Below, piece by piece: positions 25,001 through 30,485 of a stretch of 64,000 bases of DNA. Position 1 is the first letter of the stretch. Every line of letters begins with the position of its first letter. Made by a program: the position numbers and the translations under genes. The stretch is from Eublepharis macularius (Eukaryota > Chordata > Lepidosauria > Squamata > Eublepharidae): positions 30,364,001-30,428,000 of the forward strand of contig NC_072806.1 in the NCBI RefSeq assembly GCF_028583425.1, given 5' to 3'. Under the pieces are notes generated by a model. It was not told where the DNA came from. It ran no database searches and saw nothing but the letters and a program-made list of their open reading frames with translations.

Positions 25001-28000
25001 GTTCATTTGCGCTCCACTTGCACTCCACTTCATCACGAACTACACTTGAATGGCAAGTGAACAGACTCACGTGTATTCCTCCCTGTTCATTTGCGCTCCA
25101 CTTGCGCAAGTGGAGCACAAGTGAACAGGGAGGAATACACGTGAGTCTGTTCACTTGCCATTCAAGTGTAATTTGTCACTTCTAGCTTAGGCTACTTTCT
25201 TAGAAGGCTTAGATTTTTGTGTTACAAAAGCCAGCATCACAAGTTGGAAAAAAACCACAAGTAATTATATCAATCTCTTATCCTAACAAGTCTCTGTCAA
25301 ATTGTGTGTGTTTGTCTATTTATAGCGTTGTCAGACTAGGATCTGGGAGACCCAGGTTCAAATTCCCACTCTGCCATGGAAGCTCTCTGGGTGACCTAAG
25401 GCCAGTCACACACACTCAGCCTCACCTACCTCTCAGGGTTGTTGTCAATATAAAATGGAGGAGAGGGAAACTACGTTAAACCACTTTGGTCCCTTTTGAG
25501 GAGAAAAGGATGGTACGAAATGAATAAATAAATTTCAGGCTCCCGTTTGTTAGCTAGTGCACTTTTCATCCTCTCTTGCAATTGCTCTTGGTCCAAAACA
25601 ATTTAAAACTTTATTTTAAACTTTGATGTTAATTTTGTAGGTTTCACTCAGCATTTTCATTCCATTTAAGTCATACATTTTACTTAAATGCCTTGCATGT
25701 GAGAAGGACGTTAGATTCTATCTAAGACAAAGAGTTACCTGCTTGCTCTTGCATCAAAGTTAGTCTAATTAAAATACCATTTCACCCCTTTATATAAGAT
25801 ATATCTTCAGCCCCTTTGGGACCAACATCATACTTGGTAGGCATATGCCTAACTTTTTAAAGTAGCGGGACCACATGCAATGGAGGGTAGAGGGTCCTTG
25901 TACTCTCAGAGGTTTGGTTTGAAAAGAGAATTTAATCTGGCAGACTTCACCAAGCAGGGTAATTTTTAAAAGCCATGCCTGTTGAAATTTCCTCTTCTGC
26001 TCAGCCAAAAGGCTCTGATGTAGGGTTGCCAGCGCCAAGTTGGGAAATTCCTGGAGATCTGGGGGGGGGGGGGGTGAAACCTGGAGAAAGTGGGGTTTGG
26101 GGAGGGAAAGGACCTCGGCATGGCATAATTCCATAGAGTCCACCCCCCAAAGTAGCCATTTTCTCCAGGTGAATTGATCTCCGTGGCCTGGAGACCAGTT
26201 TTAATTCCGGGAGATCTCCAGCCACTACCTGGAGGCTGGCAACCCTACTCTGATGTTTTCTCCTCCCTTGTAGGCTCCTTATTTTTAAGGGGGCCTGATT
26301 GTAGGGCTGAGGTTAGAGGCAGATTTTTTTTGTTAAACTTGGAGGAGAGATGCTTTCTGCTCACTGCGTGCGTTCCCCTACTTCAGCCACTGACAAGCCA
26401 GTGGAAAGAGATGGGAACTTGCTTGTTCTCAATTCTTTTTGTTGTAAGCCTATTCATTTTGCTGCAATTATTCCCCACTTGTTAGTTTCTCTGACACATT
26501 TACGAGTTGTATGCCATTTATATGTTGTATGCTAAAATAACAATGAAAGTGTGAAAATTTAACAGAAAAAATTGTTTTAAGGAAATAGAAAATAAAGGTG
26601 GGGGCGAGTTGCACAAAAAGAAACAAAGCAGAAGCAGGATTTTCAAAGTGACCTTGCAGGGGGTGAAAAATTCAACCCTCTCCCTGTTTTTCATAGCATT
26701 TACACACCTTGTACTTTTATGTGTCTGGCCCTAGATGAGAAGTATAGACACCAGACTGCCTGGCCTGCTGCCCTTCAGAATACAAGCCAAGCCCAAGGTT
26801 ACATACCATGCCATCCTCAATGTGTGTCAGGAACAACGGCATCCTATTTGTCACCGGACCTCCACATCGCATCTCCTGAGCCATCTGGTGGTAAATCTCC
26901 TTCTCCAAGCAAGTGCTAACCTGTGACGTCAGAGCCTTATAGGCATCACCTGAGGAATCCAGAAAATTAGCTGGCAGCTATCAATTGCAAGGATCGCTCC
27001 CACCTTGGGAGAATTCCACCTAAAGTTCCATCTGCCTTAGTCGTGGTTGTATTAATGATTCCAGATTAGAGTTGCCAGCCTTTAGAAGAGGTGTGGAGAG
27101 CTCCAAGAATTACAACTGATCTCCAGGCTACAGCGATCAGTTCCCCCAGAGAAAATGGAAGCTTTGATGCGTGGAGGGCAATCTCAACTCCCCTCTGTCT
27201 GGAGATCAGGGGGCGGGGCCACCAGCCATGTGACCATTTTCAAGAGGTGCCGGAACTCTGTTCCACCCTGTTCCTGCTGACAAAAAAGCCGATTGTATGG
27301 CATTACATCCTGATGAAGTCCCCTCCCCTATCCAAACTCTGCCCTCCTCAGGCTCCATCTGCAAATCTCCAGGAATTTCCCATCCAGGAGTTGGCATTCC
27401 TGTTCCATATCATGGGAATCTGTTTCCCCACTGCCTTATCCCTATTTCCACAGCCATGGATACATTTCTTAAGTCTAAGATACGTATCTTTTCCTTGGCC
27501 CCAATGTTTTTCCTCTAATTTGGGCCTAAGAGTTAGCCGCTACCACCAAAAGGGCTGTGGCTGCTGCCTCATGTTGCCCAGAATTTCCCTCATGGCACTG
27601 AAAGATTATGGTTTTGGCATGAACCAAAAAGAGACTCATGGCACCAGAAAATACTAACGAATTTATTGTGACGTGAGCTGCCCATTTTCATAAATGACAG
27701 TTTTATATCCAAATAAATGTGTTATTTATAAGGTACCACAAGTCTTTGTTCTTCTTGCTTGAGGCTCAGTTTTTCACAAGGGTATCATCAGGGCTCATTT
27801 TGAGGGGGAATGCGCAGGAACGCAGTTCTGGCAGTTCCCCAGAGGTCACATGTCAAGTGGCTCCGCCCACCTGATTCTCAGCCATTTTGGGACCATTTCA
27901 GCCTGGATTGGGGCCGAAACGGCCTGGATCGGGCCTCTGACAGGTGGTGAATCACTCTCCCACTCATCAGCGGCCCAATCCTGACCATTTTGGGCCCCTT

Positions 28001-28875
28001 TTCAGCAATTTTCAGCCCCTTTTTTGCCATTTTGGGCCCAACTTTGGCCTGAATGGCAGGATTGGGTCCAAAACAACCAGAATAGGTGATGTCAGGGGGT
28101 GTGGCATATGCAAATCAGCTATACTAATGACACACGTCTGGTGATGGCAAGAGGCGTGGCATATGCTATGAGTTGTGCTAATGAGTTGTGCTAATGAGTT
28201 CCTCCAGCTCTTTTCTACGAAATGAAAAAGGGTATTATAATGGCTAGGGTACTTTTCTAAAGTGTGACCTCTGAAGTTTTACACACAGGTATTATGCCTT
28301 CCTAATGGCTTATATTCATGTATCACCTCATCCTTGAAACGTTGGACATTCACAGCCCCATCTGTCCAACATGTATTTTACCATGTATGTATGCTTTATC
28401 TGTGTATGTTCTAAACCTACTTACTCTCATTTTTTAAATCTTGCTCTTCCTCCAAGAAGCTGAAGGCAGTGTACAGAGTTCTCCCCCCACCCTCCTTCAT
28501 TTTGCTATTACAACACCCTGCAAGTTTCAGCTGATAGAGAACAACTGGTCCAAGGTGATCCAGAGAGTTTCATAGGATCTGAACCCAACTGCCCCTAAAC
28601 CTGCCTGACATTTTAGCCATAAAACCACTCTTCTGCCATTTGGGTCTGGATCACCTCTCCGGACCCACTTTGGCATTCTGGCAAGTGACAAACACACCTG
28701 TCTCTGGCCCAGCCCAGGTGCCCCGAGGTGACATACCTTCTTGGATGGTTTTGGTGGCTTTCTGTAAGACAAAGACCTTTTCTGCCTCAGAGAGGTCCAG
28801 GAAGGAGTTAACGTGGCTCGCTCTCAACTGCTGCTGGATGGCATCAAAAAGCCCCTTTGTGAAATCTTCCCATTC
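3986..28875 (-). CDS. TBC (RabGAP)-like domain plus coiled-coil protein, partial gene
   Basis: Exons read on the minus strand: 28875-28737, 26920-26807, 24396-24279, 23406-23174, 13702-13603, 11910-11771, 8462-8309, 5123-5034, 4326-4236, 4078-3986. Reading phases join cleanly through 24396-8309 and again through 5123-3986. At least one exon seems missing between the first two and one between 8.3 and 5.1 kb. The 24.4-11.8 kb exons give about 197 residues like a TBC domain: LPARLRGLMWRLYL at the start and YIWDQIILGLEQ, then RDQLLKC, at the end. TBC domains usually activate Rab GTPases through IxxDxxR and YxQ fingers. I see neither motif, so activity is doubtful. The last three exons are Glu/Gln/Lys/Arg-rich heptad-like sequence, a probable coiled coil. 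N- and C-termini lie outside the recognised exons. I cannot name the orthologue. Confidence 0.72.
4236..4326 (-). CDS. TBC-like gene, coiled-coil exon
   Basis: 91 nt between acceptor ggaattgcag and donor GTATCC. It starts in phase 2 and ends in phase 0, joining both neighbours in frame. Encodes QQDTRLLQNLEAATRKFEMQ and continues KSHLEEQLSQ, a typical heptad pattern. Confidence 0.75.
4425..4910. mobile_element. Non-autonomous hAT element, family B
   Basis: Begins TAGGGATGCCAG and ends TTGGCAACCATA. The flanking octamers cctcccac and gctcccag match 6/8, as expected for an old hAT target duplication. The GC-rich interior contains repeated 'gagtgcaggagcactcc' and 'gaagtgacatcat' words shared by all B copies. 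A 154-codon open frame inside is repeat sequence, not a gene. Confidence 0.75.
5034..5123 (-). CDS. TBC-like gene, coiled-coil exon
   Basis: 90 nt between acceptor cttggttttcag and donor GTATGG. The coding frame EERVLQQRQHGERMREEEKL continues QTFRKEELKR. It needs an incoming phase-2 join, which the 8309-8462 exon (ending in phase 1) does not give, so one exon is missing between them. Confidence 0.72.
5249..5475. mobile_element. Non-autonomous hAT element, family A
   Basis: 227 bp, ends TAGGGTTGCCAG and CTGGTAACCCTA, flanked by the perfect 8-bp duplication TTGTAGGG (5241-5248 and 5476-5483). Terminal 5'-YARNG and 8-bp duplication are hAT hallmarks. No coding capacity. Confidence 0.9.
5565..5857. 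mobile_element. Non-autonomous hAT element, family B, short copy
   Basis: Begins TAGGGTTCTCAGG, ends CCTGGCAACGCTA. Flanks ctgcaagc and ctgtaggc match 6/8. The interior shares the 'gtgcaggagcactcc' and 'gatgacgtc...gtgacatcat' words with other B copies. Confidence 0.75.
6015..6228. mobile_element. hAT family A, diverged copy
   Basis: Starts TAGGGCTCCCAACC and ends near GCTGACAGCTCTA. Internal words (ggtggtggctgga, ggctacagagatcagtt, ggagaaaa) match family A. No convincing target duplication remains. Confidence 0.75.
6229..6539. other. No recognisable feature
   Basis: Intron of the minus-strand gene; nothing exon-like seen. Confidence 0.4.
6540..6800. mobile_element. Penelope-type terminal fragments in inverted pair
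   Basis: Two copies of the tail 'agactaaccaactttattgtagcataagc...cgagaaccacagctctc' meet head to head. The second half reads agagctgtggttctcaaaagctta...aataaagttggttagtcttaaaggtgctact. The same tail is found beside a GIY-YIG coding fragment at 54.3-55.1 kb, which ties it to Penelope-like elements. Confidence 0.65.
7035..7215 (+). mobile_element. CR1-type LINE 3' end
   Basis: Contains ggttggactagatgatc, ggtcccttccaaccct and the terminal ATTCTATGATTCTA repeat, which are hallmarks of sauropsid CR1 3' ends. A short (GT)n lies inside at about 7107-7122. Confidence 0.8.
7216..7868. other. No recognisable feature
   Basis: Intronic sequence with no repeat or exon that I can support. Confidence 0.4.
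7869..8115 (+). repeat. tRNA-derived SINE (type 1)
   Basis: Nearly full copy. Box A-like TGGTGTAGTGG and box B-like GGTTTGATTCC are followed by the body and the tail gggcagtatataaatcaaatg with (GTT)n. This is the best orientation reference for the family. Confidence 0.85.
8309..8462 (-). CDS. TBC-like gene, exon after the TBC core
   Basis: 154 nt between acceptor tttttctgcag and strong donor GTGAGT. It enters in phase 0, matching the previous exon, and ends in phase 1. Encodes TAELELTLKAQGLTLSMQGF followed by a helix-rich HFFEELYQHLQRD segment. Confidence 0.8.
9208..9708. mobile_element. Non-autonomous hAT element, family B
   Basis: 501 bp, starting TAGGGTTGCCAGG and ending TCTGGCATCCCTA. 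Flanks atataatg and atacaatg match 7/8. The interior holds the palindrome gtgatgtcacttccaggaagtgatgtcatcac and GC-rich repeats that create open frames on both strands. Confidence 0.85.
9717..10369. other. No recognisable feature
   Basis: Intronic sequence; no supported exon or repeat. Confidence 0.4.
10370..11045 (-). mobile_element. CR1/L2-like LINE fragment
   Basis: The minus strand at 10820-11040 encodes a decayed reverse-transcriptase C-terminal pattern (WKLQLVQNAVAHV, PVLCQLY, then FKVLVFKALNRQGLTYL in another frame). Downstream are the 3'-UTR-like words 'gaccaccagcagctg' and 'ccctccccgcatgcaggctcagggtggctcaca'. The frames are broken. Confidence 0.65.
11046..11770. other. No recognisable feature
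   Basis: AT-rich intronic sequence with a short poly-A run near 11718; no exon or repeat assigned. Confidence 0.4.
11771..11910 (-). CDS. TBC-like gene, C-terminal TBC exon
   Basis: 140 nt between acceptor cttttttatag and donor GTATGT. Phase 1 in, 0 out. Encodes YLSMDTVLYIWDQIILGLEQ and later FATVFIILLRDQLLKCQS. This matches the last TBC helices, where a WD/E residue pair and an 'R-D-x-L' helix are usual. Confidence 0.82.
11930..12430 (-). mobile_element. RTE/BovB-type LINE fragment, 3' end
   Basis: Minus-strand reading shows the RTE reverse-transcriptase C-terminal signature in broken frames: WTVKKAERKKIYSFEM, PEFSLEAKMTKLRL, FGHIMRR, then GRPKMRWLDSI. The 3' end has the usual 'gtcaagttgcctccgacctatggcgaccctatgaa'-like words. 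BovB elements are abundant in squamates and in ruminants. Confidence 0.8.
12750..13280. mobile_element. hAT family B, diverged GC-rich copy
   Basis: Contains the family palindrome gatgatgtc/gacgtcacttccgtgacatcatcat near 12808-12843 and a very GC-rich interior of reiterated 'ctgccctgc...ggcaggcgaatgg' words. The long overlapping open frames come from this internal repetition. Ends are too diverged to place exactly. Confidence 0.6.
13603..13702 (-). CDS. TBC-like gene, TBC exon
   Basis: 100 nt between acceptor ctgttcag and donor GTAGTT. Phase 0 in, 1 out, joining both neighbours in frame. Encodes DPNSASILEEVASLLEEMDR then LARFLQSMYIQPG, resembling the helices before the last TBC helices. Confidence 0.8.
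13703..14492. other. No recognisable feature
   Basis: Intronic; I see no exon, repeat family or RNA gene. Confidence 0.4.
14493..14754. mobile_element. Palindromic hAT element, family C
   Basis: 262 bp, ends CAGGGCTTTTTTTC and GAAAAAAAGCCCTG, with the perfect 8-bp duplication TCTAAAGG (14485-14492 and 14755-14762). The two halves are long inverted copies of each other, centred on the word 'caatctcaactcccctctg'. Confidence 0.9.
14763..15523. other. No recognisable feature
   Basis: Intronic flank of the DIRS insertion; nothing assigned. Confidence 0.4.
15524..15723 (+). repeat. DIRS left inverted terminal repeat
   Basis: From TTCATCTTCGTTCTTCTGTG to TTGCCGCCGCTTG; reverse complement of 21401-21597 with only a few differences. 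The outer tip differs from the right repeat at small blocks (CTTCG and CCTCC here). It probably also serves as promoter/5' leader for the first ORF. Confidence 0.9.
15907..18066 (+). CDS. DIRS ORF1, gag-like protein
   Basis: About 719 codons from the ATG at 15907; an earlier GTG in frame at 15895 is less likely. The N-terminus has a Cys/His cluster (HCLQCHTKMAKTDGHELC, then FCLG and ACKICQGF, residues about 9-43) that could bind zinc or nucleic acid. Residues about 60-330 are Ser/Pro/Arg-rich with a KKKKKTKHHR basic patch. The C-terminus is Gln/Tyr/Pro/Arg-rich (YQQYPAYQQRPYP, then QQRRRRPFKPRP). This low-complexity make-up fits a nucleocapsid-like protein. Long antisense frames exist because of biased codons. 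ORF2 starts 174 nt downstream in the same frame. Confidence 0.85.
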   Translation: MASKALFKHCLQCHTKMAKTDGHELCLFCLGETHNVTACKICQGFTSKARQERKARLNSSLWQKVMSGGAPLPSSKAGPSPSAERHSGAGSVASARSGSKSRPPSASASRAASPAQGPVRPPRSASSTRSDPRPTSEPRIRPPSPRSEPTTGSIPVKSKRSRPRSPSKARSASVPRSSSEPAKKKKKTKHHRSPHPAPQEEVIVLPHTPSPHLDSPEPEDISVPVPDPMAFETVPAEFSSGPEPSPRRRIRASPALRSPRLEPSPSPRRSRPSPARPSPPAAGRERRRSGDSVRSVRSTASRHRQASYLPSPYHCQWEGAPAGFSVSEPRPSTSRSTWAPPPHQVPESQLGSDEEDVESFGGYQSESWSEPSPAEELVPSADSPFEDLRIYADQMARMAKALEMDISSAVPQTKDKLLKRIYGDNPAYVGFPMLEGLEEIVEKVWQVPCDQPPTSKRIEQLYKIKQGTWPALVKHPPPSSLVTEEFNPRRSGHSSVPADKEGKKLDAMGRRQYIVSSLGLRIANYQTIMAGYQLYLWEKLASYTRDLPPEQKAVVSLLQTEAVRLSKQQMNAGSHAADTAARGMASAVVLRRHSWLRSTALPQEVRSRVESMPFEGDSLFSKATDETLKKKKEDRQTARSLGLAPADKPSSRSRYAPRSGPYHYQGRYHQQRPGYQQYPAYQQRPYPPAQQQRRRRPFKPRPAQQPAQQKDQQGTGRQY
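18241..19956 (+). CDS. DIRS ORF2, reverse transcriptase and RNase H
   Basis: 571 codons. The reverse-transcriptase part (about residues 30-230) includes PKKDGGLRPILDLRGLN, LDLKDAYFHV, LPFGLSTAPRVF and the catalytic FPYLDDWLIV box. RNase H (about 300-420) keeps its acidic residues: VTTDASLLGWGAY, NVLELRAIRFAL, VQTDNTTAMYYV and GSDNARADALSR. The C-terminal 130 residues carry DAFQFTWTQG and FPPFPLIPRVLCKI, a segment known in DIRS-like polyproteins and sometimes called methyltransferase-like; its role here is not shown. It overlaps the recombinase frame by about 550 nt. Confidence 0.92.
   Translation: MAELDAEIVSLLAKGAVEELPYEDSVKGFFSRFFLVPKKDGGLRPILDLRGLNAFLKVTKFKMVTLAAVIALLKQGDWFAVLDLKDAYFHVGIRKEHRKYLSFVYRQRVFRYKVLPFGLSTAPRVFTKCVAPVVSFLREEGCTIFPYLDDWLIVAESESRLVQDIGLVLSTCQRLGLLVNLEKSKLVPNCKVSYIGALLDSVEGRALLPLERARSLKGLVAVFKRNRFQSVRTIQCLLGHMAAATSVVPFARLRMRPLQNWFVRRYDALLHPPSLKFSIPRVILSSLDWWLSDDNLFRGTPFGYQHHDITVTTDASLLGWGAYCGDVSVQDVWSDREKTLHINVLELRAIRFALVSLTALLRNRRVLVQTDNTTAMYYVNQQGGTVSMALCREATLTWQWAIKNGVSLRAIHVAGSDNARADALSRVPLLEHEWELNVECVGPIFQMWGHPVIDVFATAATTKAHTFCSRAGSDPLSIGDAFQFTWTQGLHYMFPPFPLIPRVLCKIEEDGTDCILVAPFWPRQVWFPKLLRMSQRTYVSLPPRQDLLLNGSLVHHDPRKLHLTAWRIVPP
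19410..20975 (+). CDS. DIRS ORF3, tyrosine recombinase
   Basis: Open frame of 521 codons, in the -1 frame relative to ORF2. Recognisable protein begins near 19944. An N-terminal core-binding region (RRPSTRRAYAAKWRRFELWA) is followed by the catalytic domain. The expected R, HxxR and Y residues are visible in TSARRVSELSAL (about 20400), VRAHSTRSQAS (about 20790) and FVRHYAVDV (about 20893). No ATG occurs in frame before the middle of the recombinase (first Met near 20248), so translation probably needs a frameshift or splice from ORF2, or a non-AUG start. The enzyme joins the circular cDNA to target DNA. Confidence 0.9.
   Translation: MPGSHTHLAVGYQERRVAPCYTRGWVGQCPGRCPQQGPFTGTRVGTERRVRWADLPDVGSSSDRCVRHCGDHQGPHVLFQGRERPPLYWGCLPVYVDAGLALHVSSVPLDSQGPVQDRGGRDGLHPSGPLLATAGLVPEAPADVPTDVCESAPSARPSPEREPSPPRSQEAASNGLADRSSLIGFTDEVQRVLLNARRPSTRRAYAAKWRRFELWALARGVVPDNSPLGVVFEYLCHLRGLGLKASSLKVHLAAISAAHTRVEGATVFSHPQSRQFLKGMYNLYLPVSAPVPQWSLSLVLSRLMLPPFEPMATCPLDMLSYKVAFLVAVTSARRVSELSALRSDPPFLVFHPNKVVLRPCLEFLPKVVSAFHLSQDISLPAFFPQPSSKGEKALHTLDLKRALAYYLDRTKGFRSSPHLFVCFGAKDRGNRASSQTLSRWIVSAISKAYSLAGVACPLHVRAHSTRSQASSSALLRGVPLVNICKAATWSSADTFVRHYAVDVNAEQDVSVAKAVLHSLFS
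21151..21156 (+). terminator. Candidate polyadenylation signal of the DIRS element
   Basis: AATAAA 175 bp after the recombinase stop, just before the internal complementary region. Confidence 0.5.
21208..21299 (+). repeat. DIRS internal complementary region
   Basis: The first part (tcccatgtgtggaggcacag to gaagatgaa) is the reverse complement of the element's left tip. The second part (aacagggttaacatacctg to tgctgacacaca) is the reverse complement of its right tip. The two meet near 21242. It therefore stores the circle junction used in DIRS replication. Confidence 0.92.
21401..21623 (+). repeat. DIRS right inverted terminal repeat
   Basis: Runs from CAAGCGGCGGCAAGG to about CCCTGTT. It is inverted relative to the left repeat but extends roughly 30 bp further at its tip (aacataagttacaggtatgttaaccc), which the ICR also records. 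Confidence 0.9.
21752..22598. mobile_element. Fold-back element with ~150-bp arms, interrupted by a hAT
   Basis: The left arm (caatacaaactactgtgcac, then after the hAT insertion atagcacttcccaagtaaagac to about 22127) is the reverse complement of 22418-22598, which ends agtgctatattcacagtggtttgtattg. The middle is unique and non-coding. No superfamily assigned. Confidence 0.7.
21774..21998. mobile_element. Non-autonomous hAT element, family A
   Basis: 225 bp, TAGGGTTGCCAG...CTGGCAACCCTA, flanked by tgtgcacg and tgtgcaca (7/8). It splits the left arm of the fold-back element, so it is the younger insertion. Confidence 0.88.
22778..22990 (-). repeat. 5S rRNA-derived SINE
   Basis: Read on the minus strand: cagaagataagcagggtcagccttggttag, ggatgggagacctcc and gcaggcaatggcaaaccacctctgttag, then the 3' part ending ctatgacttgagggcatctcc. 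The 'AGCTAAGCAGGGT'-like box and GGATGGGAGACC are 5S internal-promoter words. Other copies: 33755, 43030, 63405. Confidence 0.8.
23174..23406 (-). CDS. TBC-like gene, TBC exon
   Basis: 233 nt between acceptor tttctcctgtcag and donor GTAAGG. Phase 1 in, 0 out. Encodes VAARHLRNVLSYYHKLHG, EEDYFLPVPLLQTIL and a helical VSALLVEEFLTFMKL segment. The position where active TBCs carry a Y-x-Q glutamine finger reads differently here. Confidence 0.8.
23585..23829 (-). repeat. tRNA-derived SINE (type 1)
   Basis: Reverse copy from ttatataccgccctttaggacaac to accactacaccaaactggctctc; preceded by a short (CCA)n at 23549-23569. Confidence 0.85.
23853..23907. repeat. Alternating purine-pyrimidine (GCGCAC)n tract
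   Basis: About 55 bp of tgcatgcgcacgcgcatgcg followed by repeated cgcacg and a short (CA)n. It is nearly strictly alternating purine/pyrimidine and CpG-rich, so able in principle to form Z-DNA. Confidence 0.85.
24279..24396 (-). CDS. TBC-like gene, first TBC exon
   Basis: 118 nt between acceptor catttcttttcag and donor GTATCA. Phase 0 in, 1 out. Encodes MTLLEKRPDLRGRLHSLFNQ, then LPARLRGLMWRLYLSDGK, which fits the 'P-x-x-(L/F)-R-(G)-x-x-W' opening helix of TBC domains. Confidence 0.8.
24766..25192. mobile_element. PIF/Harbinger-like palindromic element with tandem-expanded arm
   Basis: Starts GGGCCAAGCTAGAAGTGATG after TTA and ends near GTCACTTCTAGCTTAGGC. These are the same termini as the copies at 38609 and 46854. 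The left arm unit is repeated about four times (see 24791-25126), while the right arm (25104-25192) is single. Confidence 0.75.
24791..25126. repeat. 84-bp tandem repeat, four units
   Basis: The word cacttgaatggcaagtgaac recurs at 24791, 24875, 24959 and 25043, exactly 84 bp apart. 84 is divisible by three, which produces open frames of 126 codons on both strands; these are not genes. Confidence 0.9.
25322..25535 (+). repeat. tRNA-derived SINE (type 2)
   Basis: Box-B-like GGTTCAAATTCC, then tgccatggaagctctctgggtgacc, cagcctcacctacctctcagggttgttg and a tail ending aaatgaataaataaa. Distinct from type 1 in its 3' half. Confidence 0.8.
25536..26012. other. No recognisable feature
   Basis: AT-rich intronic sequence; nothing assigned. 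Confidence 0.4.
26021..26247. mobile_element. Non-autonomous hAT element, family A
   Basis: 227 bp, TAGGGTTGCCAG...CTGGCAACCCTA, with the perfect duplication CTCTGATG (26013-26020 and 26248-26255). Inverted relative to the 5249 copy. Has a run of 12 G inside. Confidence 0.92.
26256..26800. other. No recognisable feature
   Basis: Intronic; nothing assigned. Confidence 0.4.
26807..26920 (-). CDS. TBC-like gene, exon upstream of the TBC core
   Basis: Donor GTATGT follows ...HIEDGM in phase 0, matching the start of the 24.4-kb exon. The acceptor is either at 26920 (cacag, phase 0) or 26915 (gttag). Encodes CLEKEIYHQMAQEMRCGGPV and TNRMPLFLTHIEDGM. It does not join the 28.7-kb exon in phase, so another exon is expected. 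Confidence 0.65.
27066..27405. mobile_element. hAT family A copy carrying half of a family C element
   Basis: Family A words flank 27174-27291 (gttgccagcctttagaag... and ...aatttcccatccaggagttggcattcc). The inserted block, gtggagggcaatctcaactc to gctgacaaaaaagcc, is only one arm of family C. Confidence 0.65.
27406..27788. other. No recognisable feature
   Basis: Intronic; nothing assigned. Confidence 0.4.
27789..28230. mobile_element. Non-autonomous hAT element, family D
   Basis: 442 bp starting CAGGGCTCATTTTGAGGGGG, flanked by ggtatcat and ggtattat (7/8). Interior shared with 33989-34436: cgcaggaacgcagttctgg, then gcatatgcaaatcagc and repeated gctaatgagt. Confidence 0.82.
28239..28736. other. 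No recognisable feature
   Basis: Intronic; nothing assigned. Confidence 0.4.
28737..28875 (-). CDS. TBC-like gene, most upstream exon recognised
   Basis: 139 nt between acceptor tgtttcctctaacag and donor GTATGT. Phase 0 in, 1 out. Encodes EWEDFTKGLFDAIQQQLRA, then a Leu/Glu/Lys-rich SFLDLSEAEKVFVLQKATK segment, probably helical. The true first exon was not found. Confidence 0.72.
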
Positions 28876-28976
28876 CTGTTAGAGGAAACAAGCACCAACT
28901 AGCCCACTAGCTACCTCCCACAGTCACTACCTAGACCAGCGGATGTTTAGGAAGCTCACAAGCAGGGCACGAACTT

Positions 28977-29224
28977 AATAACAACATTAATAACATTCAA
29001 TTTATATACCGCCCTTTAGGACAACTTCATGCCCACTCAGGGTGGTTTACAAAGTATGCCATTATTATCCCCACAACAACCAATCTGTGAGGTGGGTGGG
29101 TCTGAGAGAGCTGTGACTGACCCAAGGTCACCCAGCTGGCTTCAAGCGGAGGAGTGGGGAATCAAACCTGGCTCTCCAGATCAGAGTCCTGCGCTCTTAA
29201 CCGCTACACCAAACTGGCTCTCTT
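28977..29224 (-). repeat. tRNA-derived SINE (type 1)
   Basis: Full reverse copy ending accgctacaccaaactggctctc. Confidence 0.85.
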
Positions 29225-29765
29225 TAACAGGCCCAGCTGTGCCTTTCCCCCCAGCAACTGACACAGGCAGGCTAACTTTGAAGCAGGTGATTCTGTCAAT
29301 AGCCCTGAGCTAGCTGGCTAAAGAGATTTGTCTTCCATTCATGTGTATAATCCCCTTTTAAAGCCACCTGAGGCAGTGATTGTCCACCTGTAAATTCTCA
29401 ACGCTGTTCCTGGCCCTCTGCAGCCAAGTTGAAGCTCTTCTGGAAGCATCAGCCATGGCTGTCTGTGGCCTTTCCCACAAACAGGGAAGAAGAGGTGCTT
29501 TGTGATTGCTGTTGCTACAACAGACTTCTTGCTGGAGCTAGTTCTTGCGTGCTACAGAAAGGCAACCACCGAGGGGGATCAGCTGATTCGACCAAAATTT
29601 CCCCTCTTGTATACATTTAATTTTGCTGTCTTTGATGCCTAATTTAATATGCTCAGCATATGTGAAGGAATAACACAGGGCTTCTCAGAAGGCACAGGGT
29701 GGCTTTCTCCTTCAAATTAGTATCTCTCGCTAACATGAGATAATTAACCATGACAGGAATTCTGC
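29225..29765. other. No recognisable feature
   Basis: Upstream or intronic region of the minus-strand gene; nothing assigned. Confidence 0.4.
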
Positions 29766-29972
29766 TAGGGTTGCCAATTTGGTAAATTCCTGGAGATTTG
29801 TGGACGGTGTCTAGGGAAGGTGGAGTTTAGGAAGGGGAGGAGGCACAGCAGGTATGTGATAGCATAGAGGCCACCCACGGAAACTGCCATTTTCTCTTGG
29901 AGAACTCTAATCTGGAGGTCAGTTTTAATTCCAGGAGAACACCAGGCCCTACCTAGAGGAGGCAGGCAATTC
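29766..29972. mobile_element. hAT family A, diverged copy
   Basis: Starts TAGGGTTGCCAATTTGG; the right end is eroded (gaggcaggcaattct). Flanks aattctgc and aattctct are similar. Confidence 0.7.
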
Positions 29973-30485
29973 TCTGAGCATGTACAAAGTGTCTTTCCCC
30001 TCCTCACTGTGATTGCAACCAATTTCAGTGTATCAGAGAATGTGAGGGAGGCTGATTTATTCCAGTGTACTGAATTTGTGCAGGCCTCAACCTCAGTAGG
30101 CTTCTTTTTTAGAAAGAACTCATCATTGTTGGGTTTTAAGCAATGTTTTTGTTCAAACACAGCAAAAAATGGCTGGTTAGATTTCATTTTGATTTTTAGG
30201 GTTGCCAGATCCAGTTACCTTCCCAGCAGGAGGGTGGAGATCTCACACTCACCTTTGCGCCGCCTTGAGAGAGCTCCTCACGTACACGAACGCCTGCACC
30301 TGCACAGTGACATAATTTCCCAGATGTCCTTGCACAGGCACAGGAGCATGTGTGCACTTCGTAATGGGCCAATTTGGGCCCCAAACAAGCCAATTTGGCC
30401 TGTTTGGGGCCCAAATCGGTCCACTGTGAAGCGCAGGAGCGCTCTTGGGGCGGTGTGATGATGTCACTCCCAGGAGTGATGTTGG

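Noticed and set aside
24791..25126. Regularly spaced repeats resembling a CRISPR array
   Set aside because: Units are contiguous 84-bp tandem copies without unique spacers, in a vertebrate genome.
24774..25185. Overlapping 126-codon frames on both strands
   Set aside because: Produced by the 84-bp tandem repeat, whose length is a multiple of three.
30009..30458. 149-codon plus-strand frame
   Set aside because: Second half is hAT family B sequence, first half has no exon signals.
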